Part shown: in pieces, positions 11,488 to 25,954 of the stretch | Position numbering within the stretch: the first letter of the stretch is position 1 | How the letters are laid out: every line of letters starts with the position of its first letter | Assembly (NCBI GenBank): GCA_027186245.1 | Contig: CP114496.1 | Location: forward strand, 4,927,501 to 4,991,500 | Direction of reading: 5' to 3' | Origin: Coriaria nepalensis | Lineage: Eukaryota > Streptophyta > Magnoliopsida > Cucurbitales > Coriariaceae | Length of the DNA: 64,000 bases | Made by a program: the position numbers and the translations under genes | The notes under the pieces: model-generated | Told to the model about the DNA's origin: nothing | Seen by the model: only the letters and a program-made list of their open reading frames with translations | The model's database searches: none

Positions 11488-13315
11488 GCATAACTTGCAA
11501 ATGATCAATGCAAGGAAAGTGTGCATTAGTTTAACCTTAAAATCATTTGAATGAGTCATTTCAGGTCAATAACATATTTCAAAGCAAGTTGAACGAATTC
11601 TATTTTCGCACTACAAACACATGTTTTGGGCATAACTTGCACATTGCCAATGCAAGGAAACTGTGCATTAGTTTAATCTTAAAATCATTTGAATGAGTCA
11701 TTTCAGGTCAATAACATATTTCAAAGCAAGTTGAACGAATTCTATTTTCGCACTACAAAAACAGGTTTTGGGCATAACTTGCACATGGCCAATGCAAGGA
11801 AAGTGTGCATTAGTTTAACCTTAAAATCATTTGAATGAGTCATTTCAGGTCAATAACTTATTTCAAAGCAAGTTGAACGAATTCTATTTTTGCACTACAA
11901 ACACAGGATTTGGGCATAACTTGCAAATGATCAATGCAACGAAAGTGTGCATTAGTTTAGCCTTAAAATCATTTGAATCAGTCATTTTAAGTCAATAACA
12001 TATTACAAAGCAAGTTGAACGAATTCTATTTTCGCACTACAAACACAGGTTCTGGGCATAACATGCAAATGATCAATGCAAGGAAAGTGTGCATTAGTTT
12101 AACCTTAAAATCATTTGAATGAGTCATTTCAGGTCAATAACTTATTTCAAAGCAAGTTGAACGAATTCTATTTTCGCACTACAAACACAGGATTTGGGCA
12201 TAACTTGCAAATGATCAATGCAAGGAAAGTGTGCATTAGTTTAGCCTTAAAATCATATGAATGAGTCATTTCAAGTCAATAACATATTACAAAGCAAGTT
12301 GAACGAATTCTATTTTCGCACTACAAACACAGGTTTTGGGCATAACTTGCACATGGCTATTGCAAGGAATCTGTGCATTAGTTTAATCTTAAAATCATTT
12401 CAATGAGTCATTTCAAGTCAATAACTATTTCAAAGCATGTTGAACGAATTCTATTTTCACACTACAAACACAGGTTTTGGGCATAACTTGCAATAGATCA
12501 ATGCAAGGAAAGTTTGCATTAGTTTAACCTTAAAATCATTTGAATGAGTCATTTCAGGTCAATAACATATTTCATAGCAAGTTGAACGAATTCTATTTTC
12601 GCACTACAAACACAAGTTTTGTGCATAACTTGCAAATGGTCAATGCAAGGAATGTGTGCATTAGTTTAGCCTTAAAATCATTTGATTGAGTCATTTCAAG
12701 TCAATAACATATTTCAAAGCAAGTTGAACGAATTCTATTTTCGCACTACAAACACAGGTTTTGGGCATAACTTGCACATGGCTATTGCAAGGAAATTGTG
12801 CATTAGTTTAATCTTAAAATCATTTCAATGAGTCATTTCAAGTCAATAACTATTTCAAAGCAAGTTGAACGAATTCTATTTTCGCACTACAAACACAGGA
12901 TTTGGCCATGACTTGCAAATGATCAATGCATGGAAAGTGTGCATTAGTTTAACCTTAAAATCATTTGAATGAGTCATTTCAAGTCAATAACATATTTCAA
13001 AGCAAGTTGAACGAATTCTATTTTCGCACTACAAACACAAGTTTTGTGCATAACTTGCAAATGGTCAATGCAAGGAATGTGTGCATAGGTTTAGCCTTAA
13101 AATCATTTGATTGAGTCATTTCAAGTCAATAACATATTTCAAAGCAAGTTGAACGAATTCTATTTTCGCACTACAAACACAGGTTTTGGGCATAACTTGC
13201 AAATGATGAATGGAAGGAAAGTGTGCATTAGTTTAACCTTAAAATCATTTGAATGAGTCATTTCAGGTCAATAACATATTTCAAAGCAAGTTGAACGAAT
13301 TCTATTTTCGCACTA
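11488..13315. repeat. 1.83-kb block, copy 2 of the 2838-bp-offset duplication
   Basis: Collinear with 8650-10477 through every marker listed there. I noticed no differences by eye in the core. The match ends near 13315, where this copy goes on into a monomer with CATAGG and GCATAAATTGC, while copy 1 goes on into a G-type monomer. Confidence 0.88.
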
Positions 13316-14659
13316 CAAACATAGGTTTTGGGCATAAATTGCACATGACCAATGCAAGGAAAGTGTGCATTACTTTAACCTTAAAATCATTTGAATGAGT
13401 CATTTCAGGTCAATAACATATTTCAAACCAAGTTGAACGAATTCTATTTTCGCACTACAAACACAAATTTTGTGCATAACTTGCACATGGTCAATGCAAG
13501 GAAAGTGTGCATTAGTTTAGTCTTAAAAATCATTTGAATGAGTCATTTCAAGTCAATAACATATTTCAAAGCAAGTTGAACGAATTCTATTTTCGCACTA
13601 CAAACATAGGTTTTGGGCATAACTTGCACATGGCCAATGCAAGGAAAGTGTGCATTAGTTTAACCTTAAAATCATTTGAATGAGTCATTTCTGGTCAATA
13701 ACATATTTCAAAGCAAGTTGAACGAATTCTATTTTCGCACTACAAACACAGGATTTGGGCATAACTTGCAAATGATCAATGCAAGGAAAGTGTGCATTAG
13801 TTTAGCCTTAAAATCATTTGAATGAGTCATTTTAAGTCAATAACATATTACAAAGCAAGTTGAACGAATTCTATTTTCGCACTACAAACACAGGTTCTGG
13901 GCATAACTTTCAAATGATCAATGCAAGGAAAGTGTGCATTAGTTTAACCTTAAAATCATTTGAATGAGTCATTTTAGGTCAATAACATATTTCAAAGCAA
14001 GTTGAACGAATTCTATTTTCGCACTACAAACACAGGATTTGGGCATAACTTGCAAATGATCAATGCAAGGAAAGTGTGCATTAGTTTAGCCTTAAAATCA
14101 CTTGAATGAGTCATTTCGAGTCAATAACATATTACAAAGCAAGTTGAACGAATTCTATTTTCGCACTACAAACACAGGTTTTGGGCATAACTTGCAATTG
14201 ATCAATGCAAGGAAAGTGTGCGTTAGTTTAGCCTTAAAATCATTTGAATGAGTCATTTCAGGTCAATAACATATTTCAAAGCAAGTTGAACGAATTCTAT
14301 TTTCGCAATACAAACACAGGTTTTGGGCATAACTTGCACATGGCTATTGCAAGGAAATTGTGCATTAGTTTAATCTTAAAATCATTTCAATGAGTCATTT
14401 CAAGTCAATAACTATTGCAAAGTAAGTTGAACGAATTCTATTTTCACACTACAAACACAGGTTTTGGGCATAACTTGCAACAGATCAATGCAAGGAAAGT
14501 GTGCATTAGTTTAACCTTAAAATCATTTGAATGAGTCATTTCAGGTCAATAACATATTTCATAGCAAGTTGAACGAATTCTATTTTCGCACAACAAACAC
14601 AGGATTTAAGCATAACTTGCAATTGATCAATGCAAGGAAAGTGTGCGTTAGTTTAGCCT
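13316..14659. repeat. Mixed monomer stretch with one 143-bp monomer
   Basis: About nine monomers of types A, B, C-like, D and E-like. Near 13521-13535 one monomer has five A's (TCTTAAAAATC) instead of four, the only 1-bp insertion I found in the window. AGTAAGTTG near 14421 and ACAACAAAC near 14589 are further private changes. No non-satellite sequence is present. Confidence 0.8.
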
Positions 14660-16503
14660 TAAAATCATTTGAATGAGTCATTTCAGGTCAATAACATATT
14701 TCAAAGCAAGTTGAACGAATTCTATTTTCGCAATACAAACACAGGTTTTGGGCATAACTTGCACATGGCTATTGCAAGGAAATTGTGCATTAGTTTAATC
14801 TTAAAATCATTTCAATGAGTCATTTCAAGTCAATAACTATTTCAAAGCAAGTTGAACGAATTCTATTTTCGCACTACAAACACAGGTTTTGGGCATAACT
14901 TGCAATAGATCAATGCAAGGAAAGTGTGCATTAGTTTAACCTTAAAATCATTTGAATGAGTCATTTCAGGTCAATAACATATTTCATAGCATATTCAACG
15001 AATTCTATTTTCGCACTACAAACACAGGTTTTGGGCATAACTTGCACATGGCTATTGCAAGGAAATTGTGCATTAGTTTAATCTTAAAATCATTTCAATG
15101 AGTCATTTCAAGTCAATAACTATTTCAAAGCAAGTTGAACGAATTCTATTTTCGCACTACAAACACAGGTTTTGGGCATAACTTGCAATAGATCAATGCA
15201 AGGAAAGTATGCATTAGTTTAACCTTAGAATCATTTGAATGTGTCATTTCAAGTCAATAACATATTTCATAGCAAGTTGAACGAATTCTATTTTCGCACT
15301 ACAAACACAGGATTTGGGCATAACTTGAAATTGATCAATGCAAGGAAAGTGTGCATTAGTTTAGCCTTAAAATCATTTGAATGAGTCATTTTAAGTCAAT
15401 AACATATTACAAAGCAAGTTGAACGAATTCTATTTTCGCACTACAAACACAGGTTTTGGGCATAACTTGCACATGGCCAATGCAAGGAAACTGTGCATTA
15501 GTTTAACCTTAAAATCATTTGAATGAGTCATTTCAGGTCAATAACATATTTCAAAGCAAGTTAAACGAATTCTATTTTCGCATTACAAACACAGGATTTG
15601 GGCATAACTTGCAAATGATCAATGCAAGGAAAGTGTGCATTAGTTTAGCCTTAAAATCATTTGAATGAGTCATTTTAAGTCAATAACATATGACAAAGCA
15701 AGTTGAACGAATTCTATTTTCGCACTACAAACACAGGTTTTGGGCATAACTTGCAAATGATCAATGCAAGGAAAGTGTGCATTAGTTTAACCTTAAAATC
15801 ATTTGAATGAGTCATTTCAGGTCAATAACTTATTTCAAAGCAAGTTGAACGAATTCTATTTTCGCACTACAAACACAGGATTTGGGCATAACTTGCAAAT
15901 GATCAATGCAAGGAAAGTGTGCATTAGTTTAGCCTTAAAATCATTTGAATGAGTCATTTTAAGTCAATAACATATTACAAAGCAAGTTGAACGAATTCTA
16001 TTTTCGCACTACAAACACAGGTTCTAGGCATAACTTTCAAATGATCAATGCAAGGAAAGTGTGCATTAGTTTAACCTTAAAATCATTTGAATGAGTCATT
16101 TCAGGTCAATAACATATTTCAAAGCAAGTTGAACGAATTCTATTTTCGCACTACAAACACATGTTTTGGGCATAACTTGCAATAGATCAATGCAAGGAAA
16201 GTGTGCATTAGTTTAACCTTAAAATCATTTGAATGAGTCATTTCAGGTCAATAACATATTTCATAGCATATTCAACGAATTCTATTATCGCACTACAAAC
16301 ACAAGTTTTGTGCATAACTTGCAAATGGTCAATGCAAGGAATGTGTGCATTAGTTTAGCCTTAAAATCATTTGATTGAGTCATTTCAAGTCAATAACATA
16401 TTTCAAAGCAAGTTGAACGAATTCTATTTTCGCACTACAAACACAGGTTTTGGGCATAACTTGCAAATGATCAATGGAAGGAAAGTGTGCATTAGTTTAA
16501 CCT
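14660..16503. repeat. 13-monomer HOR unit of about 1844 bp, copy 1
   Basis: The offset to copy 2 is 1844 bp by three markers: GTATGC (15207 and 17051), TTAAACGAAT (15561 and 17405) and TCTATTATCG (16281 and 18125). The unit contains E followed by D twice, the GTATGC variant of E (TTAGAATC, GTGTC), B monomers with the CATATGAC tail, and E-F near its end. Its length, 13 x 142 minus 2, reflects D-type monomers of 141 bp. Confidence 0.85.
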
Positions 16504-18420
16504 TAAAATCATTTGAATGAGTCATTTCAGGTCAATAACATATTTCAAAGCAAGTTGAACGAATTCTATTTTCGCAATACAAACACAGGTTTTGGGCATA
16601 ACTTGCACATGGCTATTGCAATGAAATTGTGCATTAGTTTAATCTTAAAATCATTTCAATGAGTCATTTCAAGTCAATAACTATTTCAAAGCAAGTTGAA
16701 CGAATTCTATTTTCGCACTACAAACACAGGTTTTGGGCATAACTTGCAATAGATCAATGCAAGGAAAGTGTGCATTAGTTTAACCTTAAAATCATTTGAA
16801 TGAGTCATTTCAGGTCAATAACATATTTCATAGCATATTCAACGAATTCTATTTTCGCACTACAAACACAGGTTTTGGGCATAACTTGCACATGGCTATT
16901 GCAAGGAAATTGTGCATTAGTTTAATCTTAAAATCATTTCAATGAGTCATTTCAAGTCAATAACTATTTCAAAGCAAGTTGAACGAATTCTATTTTCGCA
17001 CTACAAACACAGGTTTTGGGCATAACTTGCAATAGATCAATGCAAGGAAAGTATGCATTAGTTTAACCTTAGAATCATTTAAATGTGTCATTTCAAGTCA
17101 ATAACATATTTCATAGCAAGTTGAACGAATTCTATTTTCGCACTACAAACACAGGATTTGGGCATAACTTGCAATTGATCAATGCAAGGAAAGTGTGCAT
17201 TAGTTTAGCCTTAAAATCATTTGAATGAGTCATTTTAAGTCAATAACATATTACAAAGCAAGTTGAACGAATTCTATTTTCGCACTACAAACACAGGTTT
17301 TGGGCATAACTTGCACATGGCCAATGCAAGGAAACTGTGCATTAGTTTAACCTTAAAATCATTTGAATGAGTCATTTCAGGTCAATAACATATTTCAAAG
17401 CAAGTTAAACGAATTCTATTTTCGCATTACAAACACAGGATTTGGGCATAACTTGCAAATGATCAATGCAAGGAAAGTGTGCATTAGTTTAGCCTTAAAA
17501 TCATTTGAATGAGTCATTTTAAGTCAATAACATATGACAAAGCAAGTTGAACGAATTCTATTTTCGCACTACAAACACAGGTTTTGGGCATAACTTGCAA
17601 ATGATCAATGCAAGGAAAGTGTGCATTAGTTTAACCTTAAAATCATTTGAATGAGTCATTTCAGGTCAATAACTTATTTCAAAGCAAGTTGAACGAATTC
17701 TATTTTCGCACTACAAACACAGGATTTGGGCATAACTTGCAAATGATCAATGCAAGGAAAGTGTGCATTAGTTTAGCCTTAAAATCATTTGAATGAGTCA
17801 TTTTAAGTCAATAACATATTACAAAGCAAGTTGAACGAATTCTATTTTCGCACTACAAACACAGGTTCTGGTCATAACTTTCAAATGATCAATGCAAGGA
17901 AAGTGTGCATTAGTTTAATCTTAAAATCATTTGAATGAGTCATTTCAGGTCAATAACATATTTCAAAGCAAGTTGAACGAATTCTATTTTCGCACTACAA
18001 ACACATGTTTTGGGCATAACTTGCAATAGATCAATGCAAGGAAAGTGTGCATTAGTTTAACCTTAAAATCATTTGAATGAGTCATTTCAGGTCAATAACA
18101 TATTTCATAGCATATTCAACGAATTCTATTATCGCACTACAAACACAAGTTTTGTGCATAACTTGCAAATGGTCAATGCAAGGAATGTGTGCATTAGTTT
18201 AGCCTTAAAATCATTTGATTGAGTCATTTCAAGTCAATAACATATTTCAAAGCAAGTTGAACGAATTCTATTTTCGCACTACAAACACAGGTTTTGGGCA
18301 TAACTTGCAAATGATCAATGGAAGGAAAGTGTGCATTAGTTTAACCTTAAAATCATTTGAATGAGTCATTTCAGGTCAATAACATATTTCAAAGCAAGTT
18401 GAACGAATTCTATTTTCGCA
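16504..18420. repeat. 13-monomer HOR unit, copy 2
   Basis: Collinear with copy 1 to about 16575/18420, with few differences, for example ATGAAATTG near 16621 against AAGGAAATTG, and TTCTGGTC near 17874 against TTCTAGGC. It shares ATTTAAATG near 17078 with the next full copy at +3547 bp, so it is closer to that copy than copy 1 is. Confidence 0.85.
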
Positions 18421-20050
18421 CTACAAACACAGGTTCTGGGCATAACTTTCAAATGATCAATGCAAGGAAAGTGTGCATTAGTTTAACCTTAACATCATTT
18501 GAATGAGTCATTTCAAGTCAATAACATATTTCAAAGCAAGTTGAACGAATTCTATTTTCGCACTACAAAAACAGGATTTGGGCATAACTTGCAAATGATC
18601 AATGCAAGGAAAGTGTGCATTAGTTTAGCCTTAAAATCACTTGAATGAGTCATTTCGAGTCAATAACATATTACAAAGCAAGTTGAACGAATTCTATTTT
18701 CGCACTACAAACACAGGTTTTGGGCATAACTTGCACATGGCTATTGCAAGGAAACTGTGCATTAGTTTAATCTTAAAATCATTTCAATGAGTCATTTCAA
18801 GTCAATAACTATTTCAAAGTAAGTTGAACGAATTCTATTTTCACACTACAAACACAGGTTTTGGGCATAACTTGCAAATGATCAATGCAAGGAAAGTGTG
18901 CATTAGTTTAGCCTTAAAATCATTTGAATGAGTCATTTTAAGTCAATAACATATGACAAAGCAAGTTGAACGAATTCTATTTTCGCACTACAAACACAGG
19001 TTCTGGGCATAACTTTCAAATGATCAATGCAAGGAAAGTGTGCATTAGTTTAACCTTAAAATCATTTGAATGAGTCATTTCAGGTCAATAACATATTTCA
19101 AAGCAAGTTGAACGAATTCTATTTTCGCACTACAAACACAGGATTTGGGCATAACTTGCAAATGATCAATGCAAGGAAAGTGTGCATTAGTTTAGCCTTA
19201 AAATCATTTGAATGAGTCATTTTAAGTCAATAACATATGACAAAGCAAGTTGAACGAATTCTATTTTCGCACTACAAACACAGGTTTTGGGCATAACTTG
19301 CAAATGATCAATGCAAGGAAAGTGTGCATTAGTTTAACCTTAAAATCATTTGAATGAGTCATTTCAGGTCAATAACTTATTTCAAAGCAAGTTGAACGAA
19401 TTCTATTTTCGCACTACAAACACAGGATTTGGGCATAACTTGCAAATGATCAATGCAAGGAAAGTGTGCATTAGTTTAGCCTTAAAATCATTTGAATGAG
19501 TCATTTTAAGTCAATAACATATTACAAAGCAAGTTGAACGAATTCTATTTTCGCACTACAAACACAGGTTCTAGGCATAACTTTCAAATGATCAATGCAA
19601 GGAAAGTGTGCATTAGTTTAACCTTAAAATCATTTGAATGAGTCATTTCAGGTCAATAACATATTTCAAAGCAAGTTGAACGAATTCTATTTTCGCACTA
19701 CAAACACATGTTTTGGGCATAACTTGCAATAGATCAATGCAAGGAAAGTGTGCATTAGTTTAACCTTAAAATCATTTGAATGAGTCATTTCAGGTCAATA
19801 ACATATTTCATAGCATATTCAACGAATTCTATTATCGCACTACAAACACAAGTTTTGTGCATAACTTGCAAATGGTCAATGCAAGGAATGTGTGCATTAG
19901 TTTAGCCTTAAAATCATTTGATTGAGTCATTTCAAGTCAATAACATATTTCAAAGCAAGTTGAACGAATTCTATTTTCGCACTACAAACACAGGTTTTGG
20001 GCATAACTTGCAAATGATCAATGGAAGGAAAGTGTGCATTAGTTTAACCT
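18421..20050. repeat. HOR-domain segment with partial unit copies
   Basis: Begins with an A-type monomer carrying TTAACATC (near 18487), which recurs at about 22034 (+3547) and 25013 (+2979). About 19145-20110 pairs with about 20990-21955 at 1844 bp (TCTATTATCG at 19828 and 21672). It is therefore a truncated 13-monomer unit preceded by B-type monomers with CATATGAC tails. Confidence 0.75.
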
Positions 20051-22400
20051 TAAAATCATTTGAATGAGTCATTTCAGGTCAATAACATATTTCAAAGCAA
20101 GTTGAACGAATTCTATTTTCGCAATACAAACACAGGTTTTGGGCATAACTTGCACATGGCTATTGCAAGGAAATTGTGCATTAGTTTAATCTTAAAATCA
20201 ATTCAATGAGTCATTTCAAGTCAATAACTATTTCAAAGCAAGTTGAACGAATTCTATTTTCGCACTACAAACACAGGTTTTGGGCATAACTTGCAATAGA
20301 TCAATGCAAGGAAAGTGTGCATTAGTTTAACCTTAAAATCATTTGAATGAGTCATTTCAGGTCAATAACATATTTCATAGCATATTCAACGAATTCTATT
20401 TTCGCACTACAAACACAGGTTTTGGGCATAACTTGCACATGGCTATTGCAAGGAAATTGTGCATTAGTTTAATCTTAAAATCATTTCAATGAGTCATTTC
20501 AAGTCAATAACTATTTCAAAGCAAGTTGAACGAATTCTATTTTCGCACTACAAACACAGGTTTTGGGCATAACTTGCAATAGATCAATGCAAGGAAAGTA
20601 TGCATTAGTTTAACCTTAGAATCATTTAAATGTGTCATTTCAAGTCAATAACATATTTCATAGCAAGTTGAACGAATTCTATTTTCGCACTACAAACACA
20701 GGATTTGGGCATAACTTGCAATTGATCAATGCAAGGAAAGTGTGCATTAGTTTAGCCTTAAAATCATTTGAATGAGTCATTTTAAGTCAATAACATATTA
20801 CAAAGCAAGTTGAACGAATTCTATTTTCGCACTACAAACACAGGTTTTGGGCATAACTTGCACATGGCCAATGCAAGGAAACTGTGCATTAGTTTAACCT
20901 TAAAATCATTTGAATGAGTCATTTCAGGTCAATAACATATTTCAAAGCAAGTTAAACGAATTCTATTTTCGCATTACAAACACAGGATTTGGGCATAACT
21001 TGCAAATGATCAATGCAAGGAAAGTGTGCATTAGTTTAGCCTTAAAATCATTTGAATGAGTCATTTTAAGTCAATAACATATGACAAAGCAAGTTGAACG
21101 AATTCTATTTTCGCACTACAAACACAGGTTTTGGGCATAACTTGCAAATGATCAATGCAAGGAAAGTGTGCATTAGTTTAACCTTAAAATCATTTGAATG
21201 AGTCATTTCAGGTCAATAACTTATTTCAAAGCAAGTTGAACGAATTCTATTTTCGCACTACAAACACAGGATTTGGGCATAACTTGCAAATGATCAATGC
21301 AAGGAAAGTGTGCATTAGTTTAGCCTTAAAATCATTTGAATGAGTCATTTTAAGTCAATAACATATTACAAAGCAAGTTGAACGAATTCTATTTTCGCAC
21401 TACAAACACAGGTTCTAGTCATAACTTTCAAATGATCAATGCAAGGAAAGTGTGCATTAGTTTAATCTTAAAATCATTTGAATGAGTCATTTCAGGTCAA
21501 TAACATATTTCAAAGCAAGTTGAACGAATTCTATTTTCGCACTACAAACACATGTTTTGGGCATAACTTGCAATAGATCAATGCAAGGAAAGTGTGCATT
21601 AGTTTAACCTTAAAATCATTTGAATGAGTCATTTCAGGTCAATAACATATTTCATAGCATATTCAACGAATTCTATTATCGCACTACAAACACAAGTTTT
21701 GTGCATAACTTGCAAATGGTCAATGCAAGGAATGTGTGCATTAGTTTAGCCTTAAAATCATTTGATTGAGTCATTTCAAGTCAATAACATATTTCAAAGC
21801 AAGTTGAACGAATTCTATTTTCGCACTACAAACACAGGTTTTGGGCATAACTTGCAAATGTTCAATGGAAGGAAAGTGTGCATTAGTTTAACCTTAAAAT
21901 CATTTGAATGAGTCATTTCAGGTCAATAACATATTTCAAAGCAAGTTGAACGAATTCTATTTTCGCACTACAAACACAGGTTCTGGGCATAACTTTCAAA
22001 TGATCAATGCAAGGAAAGTGTGCATTAGTTTAACCTTAACATCATTTGAATGAGTCATTTCAGGTCAATAACATATTTCAAAGCAAGTTGAACGAATTCT
22101 ATTTTCGCACTACAAAAACAGGATTTGGGCATAACTTGCAAATGATCAATGCAAGGAAAGTGTGCATTAGTTTAGCCTTAAAATCACTTGAATGAGTAAT
22201 TTCGAGTCAATAACATATTACAAAGCAAGTTGAACGAATTCTATTTTCGCACTACAAACACAGGTTTTGGGCATAACTTGCACATGGCTATTGCAAGGAA
22301 ACTGTGCATTAGTTTAATCTTAAAATCATTTCAATGAGTCATTTCAAGTCAATAACTATTTCAAAGTAAGTTGAACGAATTCTATTTTCACACTACAAAC
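20051..22400. repeat. 13-monomer HOR unit, copy 3, with extended right flank
   Basis: Matches about 16504-18860 at an offset of 3547 bp. The markers are GTATGC (17051, 20598), TTAAACGAAT (17405, 20952), TCTATTATCG (18125, 21672) and ATTTAAATG. Differences are few (TTCTAGTC near 21414 against TTCTGGTC). The match includes the flank beyond the 13-monomer unit, so the whole 3.5-kb section was copied, not only the unit. Confidence 0.82.
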
Positions 22401-24500
22401 ACAGGTTTTGGGCATAACTTGCAATAGATCAATGCAAGGAAAGTATGCATTAGTTTAACCTTAGAATCATTTGAATGTGTCATTTCAGGTCAATAACATA
22501 TTTCATAGCAAGTTGAACGAATTCTATTTTCGCACTACAAACACAGGATTTGGGCATAACTTGCAATTGATCAATGCAAGGAAAGTGTGCATTAGTTTAG
22601 CCTTAAAATCATTTGAATGAGTCATTTTAAGTCAATAACATATGACAAAGCAAGTTGAACGAATTCTATTTTCGCACTACAAACACAGGTTCTGGGCATA
22701 ACTTTCAAATGATCAATGCAAGGAAAGTGTGCATTAGTTTAACCTTAAAATCATTTGAATGAGTCATTTCAGGTCAATAACATATTTCAAAGCAAGTTGA
22801 ACGAATTCTATTTTCGCACTACAAACACAGGATTTGGGCATAACTTGCAAATGATCAATGCAAGGAAAGTGTGCATTAGTTTAGCCTTAAAATCATTTGA
22901 ATGAGTCATTTTAAGTCAATAACATATGACAAAGCAAGTTGAACGAATTCTATTTTCGCACTACAAACACAGGTTTTGGGCATAACTTGTAAATGATCAA
23001 TGCAAGGAAAGTGTGCATTAGTTTAACCTTAAAATCATTTGAATGAGTCATTTCAGGTCAATAACATATTTCAAAGCAAGTTAAACGAATTCTATTTTCG
23101 CATTACAAACACAGGATTTGGGCATAACTTGCAAATGATCAATGCAAGGAAAGTGTGCATTAGTTTAGCCTTAAAATCATTTGAATGAGTCATTTTAAGT
23201 CAATAACATATGACAAAGCAAGTTGAACGAATTCTATTTTCGCACTACAAACACAGGTTTTGGGCATAACTTGCAAATGATCAATGCAAGGAAAGTGTGC
23301 ATTAGTTTAACCTTAAAATCATTTGAATGAGTCATTTCAGGTCAATAACTTATTTCAAAGCAAGTTGAACGAATTCTATTTTCGCACTACAAACACAGGA
23401 TTTGGGCATAACTTGCAAATGATCAATGCAAGGAAAGTGTGCATTAGTTTAGCCTTAAAATCATTTGAATGAGTCATTTTAAGTCAATAACATATTACAA
23501 AGCAAGTTGAACGAATTCTATTTTCGCACTACAAACACAGGTTCTAGGCATAACTTTCAAATGATCAATGCAAGGAAAGTGTGCATTAGTTTAACCTTAA
23601 AATCATTTGAATGAGTCATTTCAGGTCAATAACATATTTCAAAGCAAGTTGAACGAATTCTATTTTCTCACTACAAACACATGTTTTGGGCATAACTTGC
23701 AATAGATCAATGCAAGGAAAGTGTGCATTAGTTTAACCTTAAAATCATTTGAATGAGTCATTTCAGGTCAATAACATATTTCATAGCATATTCAACGAAT
23801 TCTATTATCGCACTACAAACACAAGTTTTGTGCATAACTTGCAAATGGTCAATGCAAGGAATGTGTGCATTAGTTTAGCCATAAAATCATTTGATTGAGT
23901 CATTTCAAGTCAATAACATATTTCAAAGCAAGTTGAACGAATTCTATTTTCGCATTACAAACACAGGTTTTGGGCATAACTTGCAAATGATCAATGGAAG
24001 GAAAGTGTGCATTAGTTTAACCTTAAAATCATTTGAATGAGTCATTTCAGGTCAATAACATATTTCAAAGCAAGTTGAACGAATTCTATTTTCGCAATAC
24101 AAACACAGGTTTTGGGCATAACTTGCACATGGCTATTGCAAGGAAATTGTGCATTAGTTTAATCTTAAAATCATTTCAATGAGTCATTTCAAGTCAATAA
24201 CTATTTCAAAGCAAGTTGAACGAATTCTATTTTCGCACTACAAACACAGGTTTTGGGCATAACTTGCAATAGATCAATGCAAGGAAAGTGTGCATTAGTT
24301 TAACCTTAAAATCATTTGAATGAGTCATTTCAGGTCAATAACATATTTCATAGCATATTCAACGAATTCTATTTTCGCACTACAAACACAGGTTTTGGGC
24401 ATAACTTGCACATGGCTATTGCAAGGAAATTGTGCATTAGTTTAATCTTAAAATCATTTCAATGAGTCATTTCAAGTCAATAACTATTTCAAAGCAAGTT
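22401..24500. repeat. HOR-domain segment, rearranged unit
   Basis: Contains the GTATGC E variant (22443), then A and B monomers related to the 18.9-19.3 kb stretch, TTAAACGAAT at 23081 and TCTATTATCG at 23801. Marker spacings here (2129 bp between 20952 and 23081, and between 21672 and 23801) equal 15 monomers rather than 13. Two monomers have been gained relative to the basic unit, or a junction has moved. Confidence 0.75.
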
Positions 24501-25660
24501 GAACGAATTCTATTTTCGCACTACAAACACATGTTTTGGGCATAACTTGCAATAGATCAATGCAAGGAAAGTGTGCATTAGTTTAACCTTAAAATCATTT
24601 GAATGAGTCATTTCAGGTCAATAACATATTTCATAGCATATTCAACGAATTCTATTATCGCACTACAAACACAAGTTTTGTGCATAACTTGCAAATGGTC
24701 AATGCAAGGAATGTGTGCATTAGTTTAGCCTTAAAATCATTTGATTGAGTCATTTCAAGTCAATAACATATTTCAAAGCAAGTTGAACGAATTCTATTTT
24801 CGCACTACAAACACAGGTTTTGGGCATAACTTGCAAATGATCAATGGAAGGAAAGTGTGCATTAGTTTAACCTTAAAATCATTTGAATGAGTCATTTCAG
24901 GTCAATAACATATTTCAAAGCAAGTTGAACGAATTCTATTTTCGCACTACAAACACAGGTTCTGGGCATAACTTTCAAATGATCAATGCAAGGAAAGTGT
25001 GCATTAGTTTAACCTTAACATCATTTGAATGAGTCATTTCAGGTCAATAACATATTTCAAAGCAAGTTGAACGAATTCTATTTTCGCACTACAAAAACAG
25101 GATTTGGGCATAACTTGCAAATGATCAATGCAAGGAAAGTGTGCATTAGTTTAGCCTTAAAATCACTTGAATGAGTCATTTCGAGTCAATAACATATTAC
25201 AAAGCAAGTTGAACGAATTCTATTTTCGCACTACAAACACAGGTTTTGGGCATAACTTGCACATGGCTATTGCAAGGAAACTGTGCATTAGTTTAATCTT
25301 AAAATCATTTCAATGAGTCATTTCAAGTCAATAACTATTTCAAAGTAAGTTGAACGAATTCTATTTTCACACTACAAACACAGGTTTTGGGCATAACTTG
25401 CAATAGATCAATGCAAGGAAAGTATGCATTAGTTTAACCTTAGAATCATTTGAATGTGTCATTTCAGGTCAATAACATATTTCATAGCAAGTTGAACGAA
25501 TTCTATTTTCGCACTACAAACACAGGATTTGGGCATAACTTGCAATTGATCAATGCAAGGAAAGTGTGCATTAGTTTAGCCTTAAAATCATTTGAATGAG
25601 TCATTTTAAGTCAATAACATATTACAAAGCAAGTTGAACGAATTCTATTTTCGCACTACA
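24501..25660. repeat. Final partial HOR copy, 2979-bp offset
   Basis: Matches about 21520-22680 at an offset of 2979 bp: TCTATTATCG (21672, 24651), TTAACATC (22034, 25013) and GTATGC (22443, 25422). Right of about 25660 the sequence enters the C/A dimer-based region. TCTATTATCG at 23801 and 24651 lies only 850 bp apart, a six-monomer sub-repeat. Confidence 0.78.
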
Positions 25661-25954
25661 AACACAGGTTTTGGGCATAACTTGCAAATGATCAATGCAA
25701 GGAAAGTGTGCATTAGTTTAACCTTAAAATCATTTGAATGAGTCATTTCAGGTCAATAACATATTTTAAAGCAAGTTGAACGAATTCTATTTTCGCACTA
25801 CAAACACATGTTTTGGGCATAACTTGCACATGGCCAATGCAAGGAAACTGTGCATTAGTTTAATCTTAAAATCATTTGAATGAGTCATTTCAGGTCAATA
25901 ACATATTTCAAAGCAAGTTGAACGAATTCTATTTTCGCACTACAAACACAAGTT

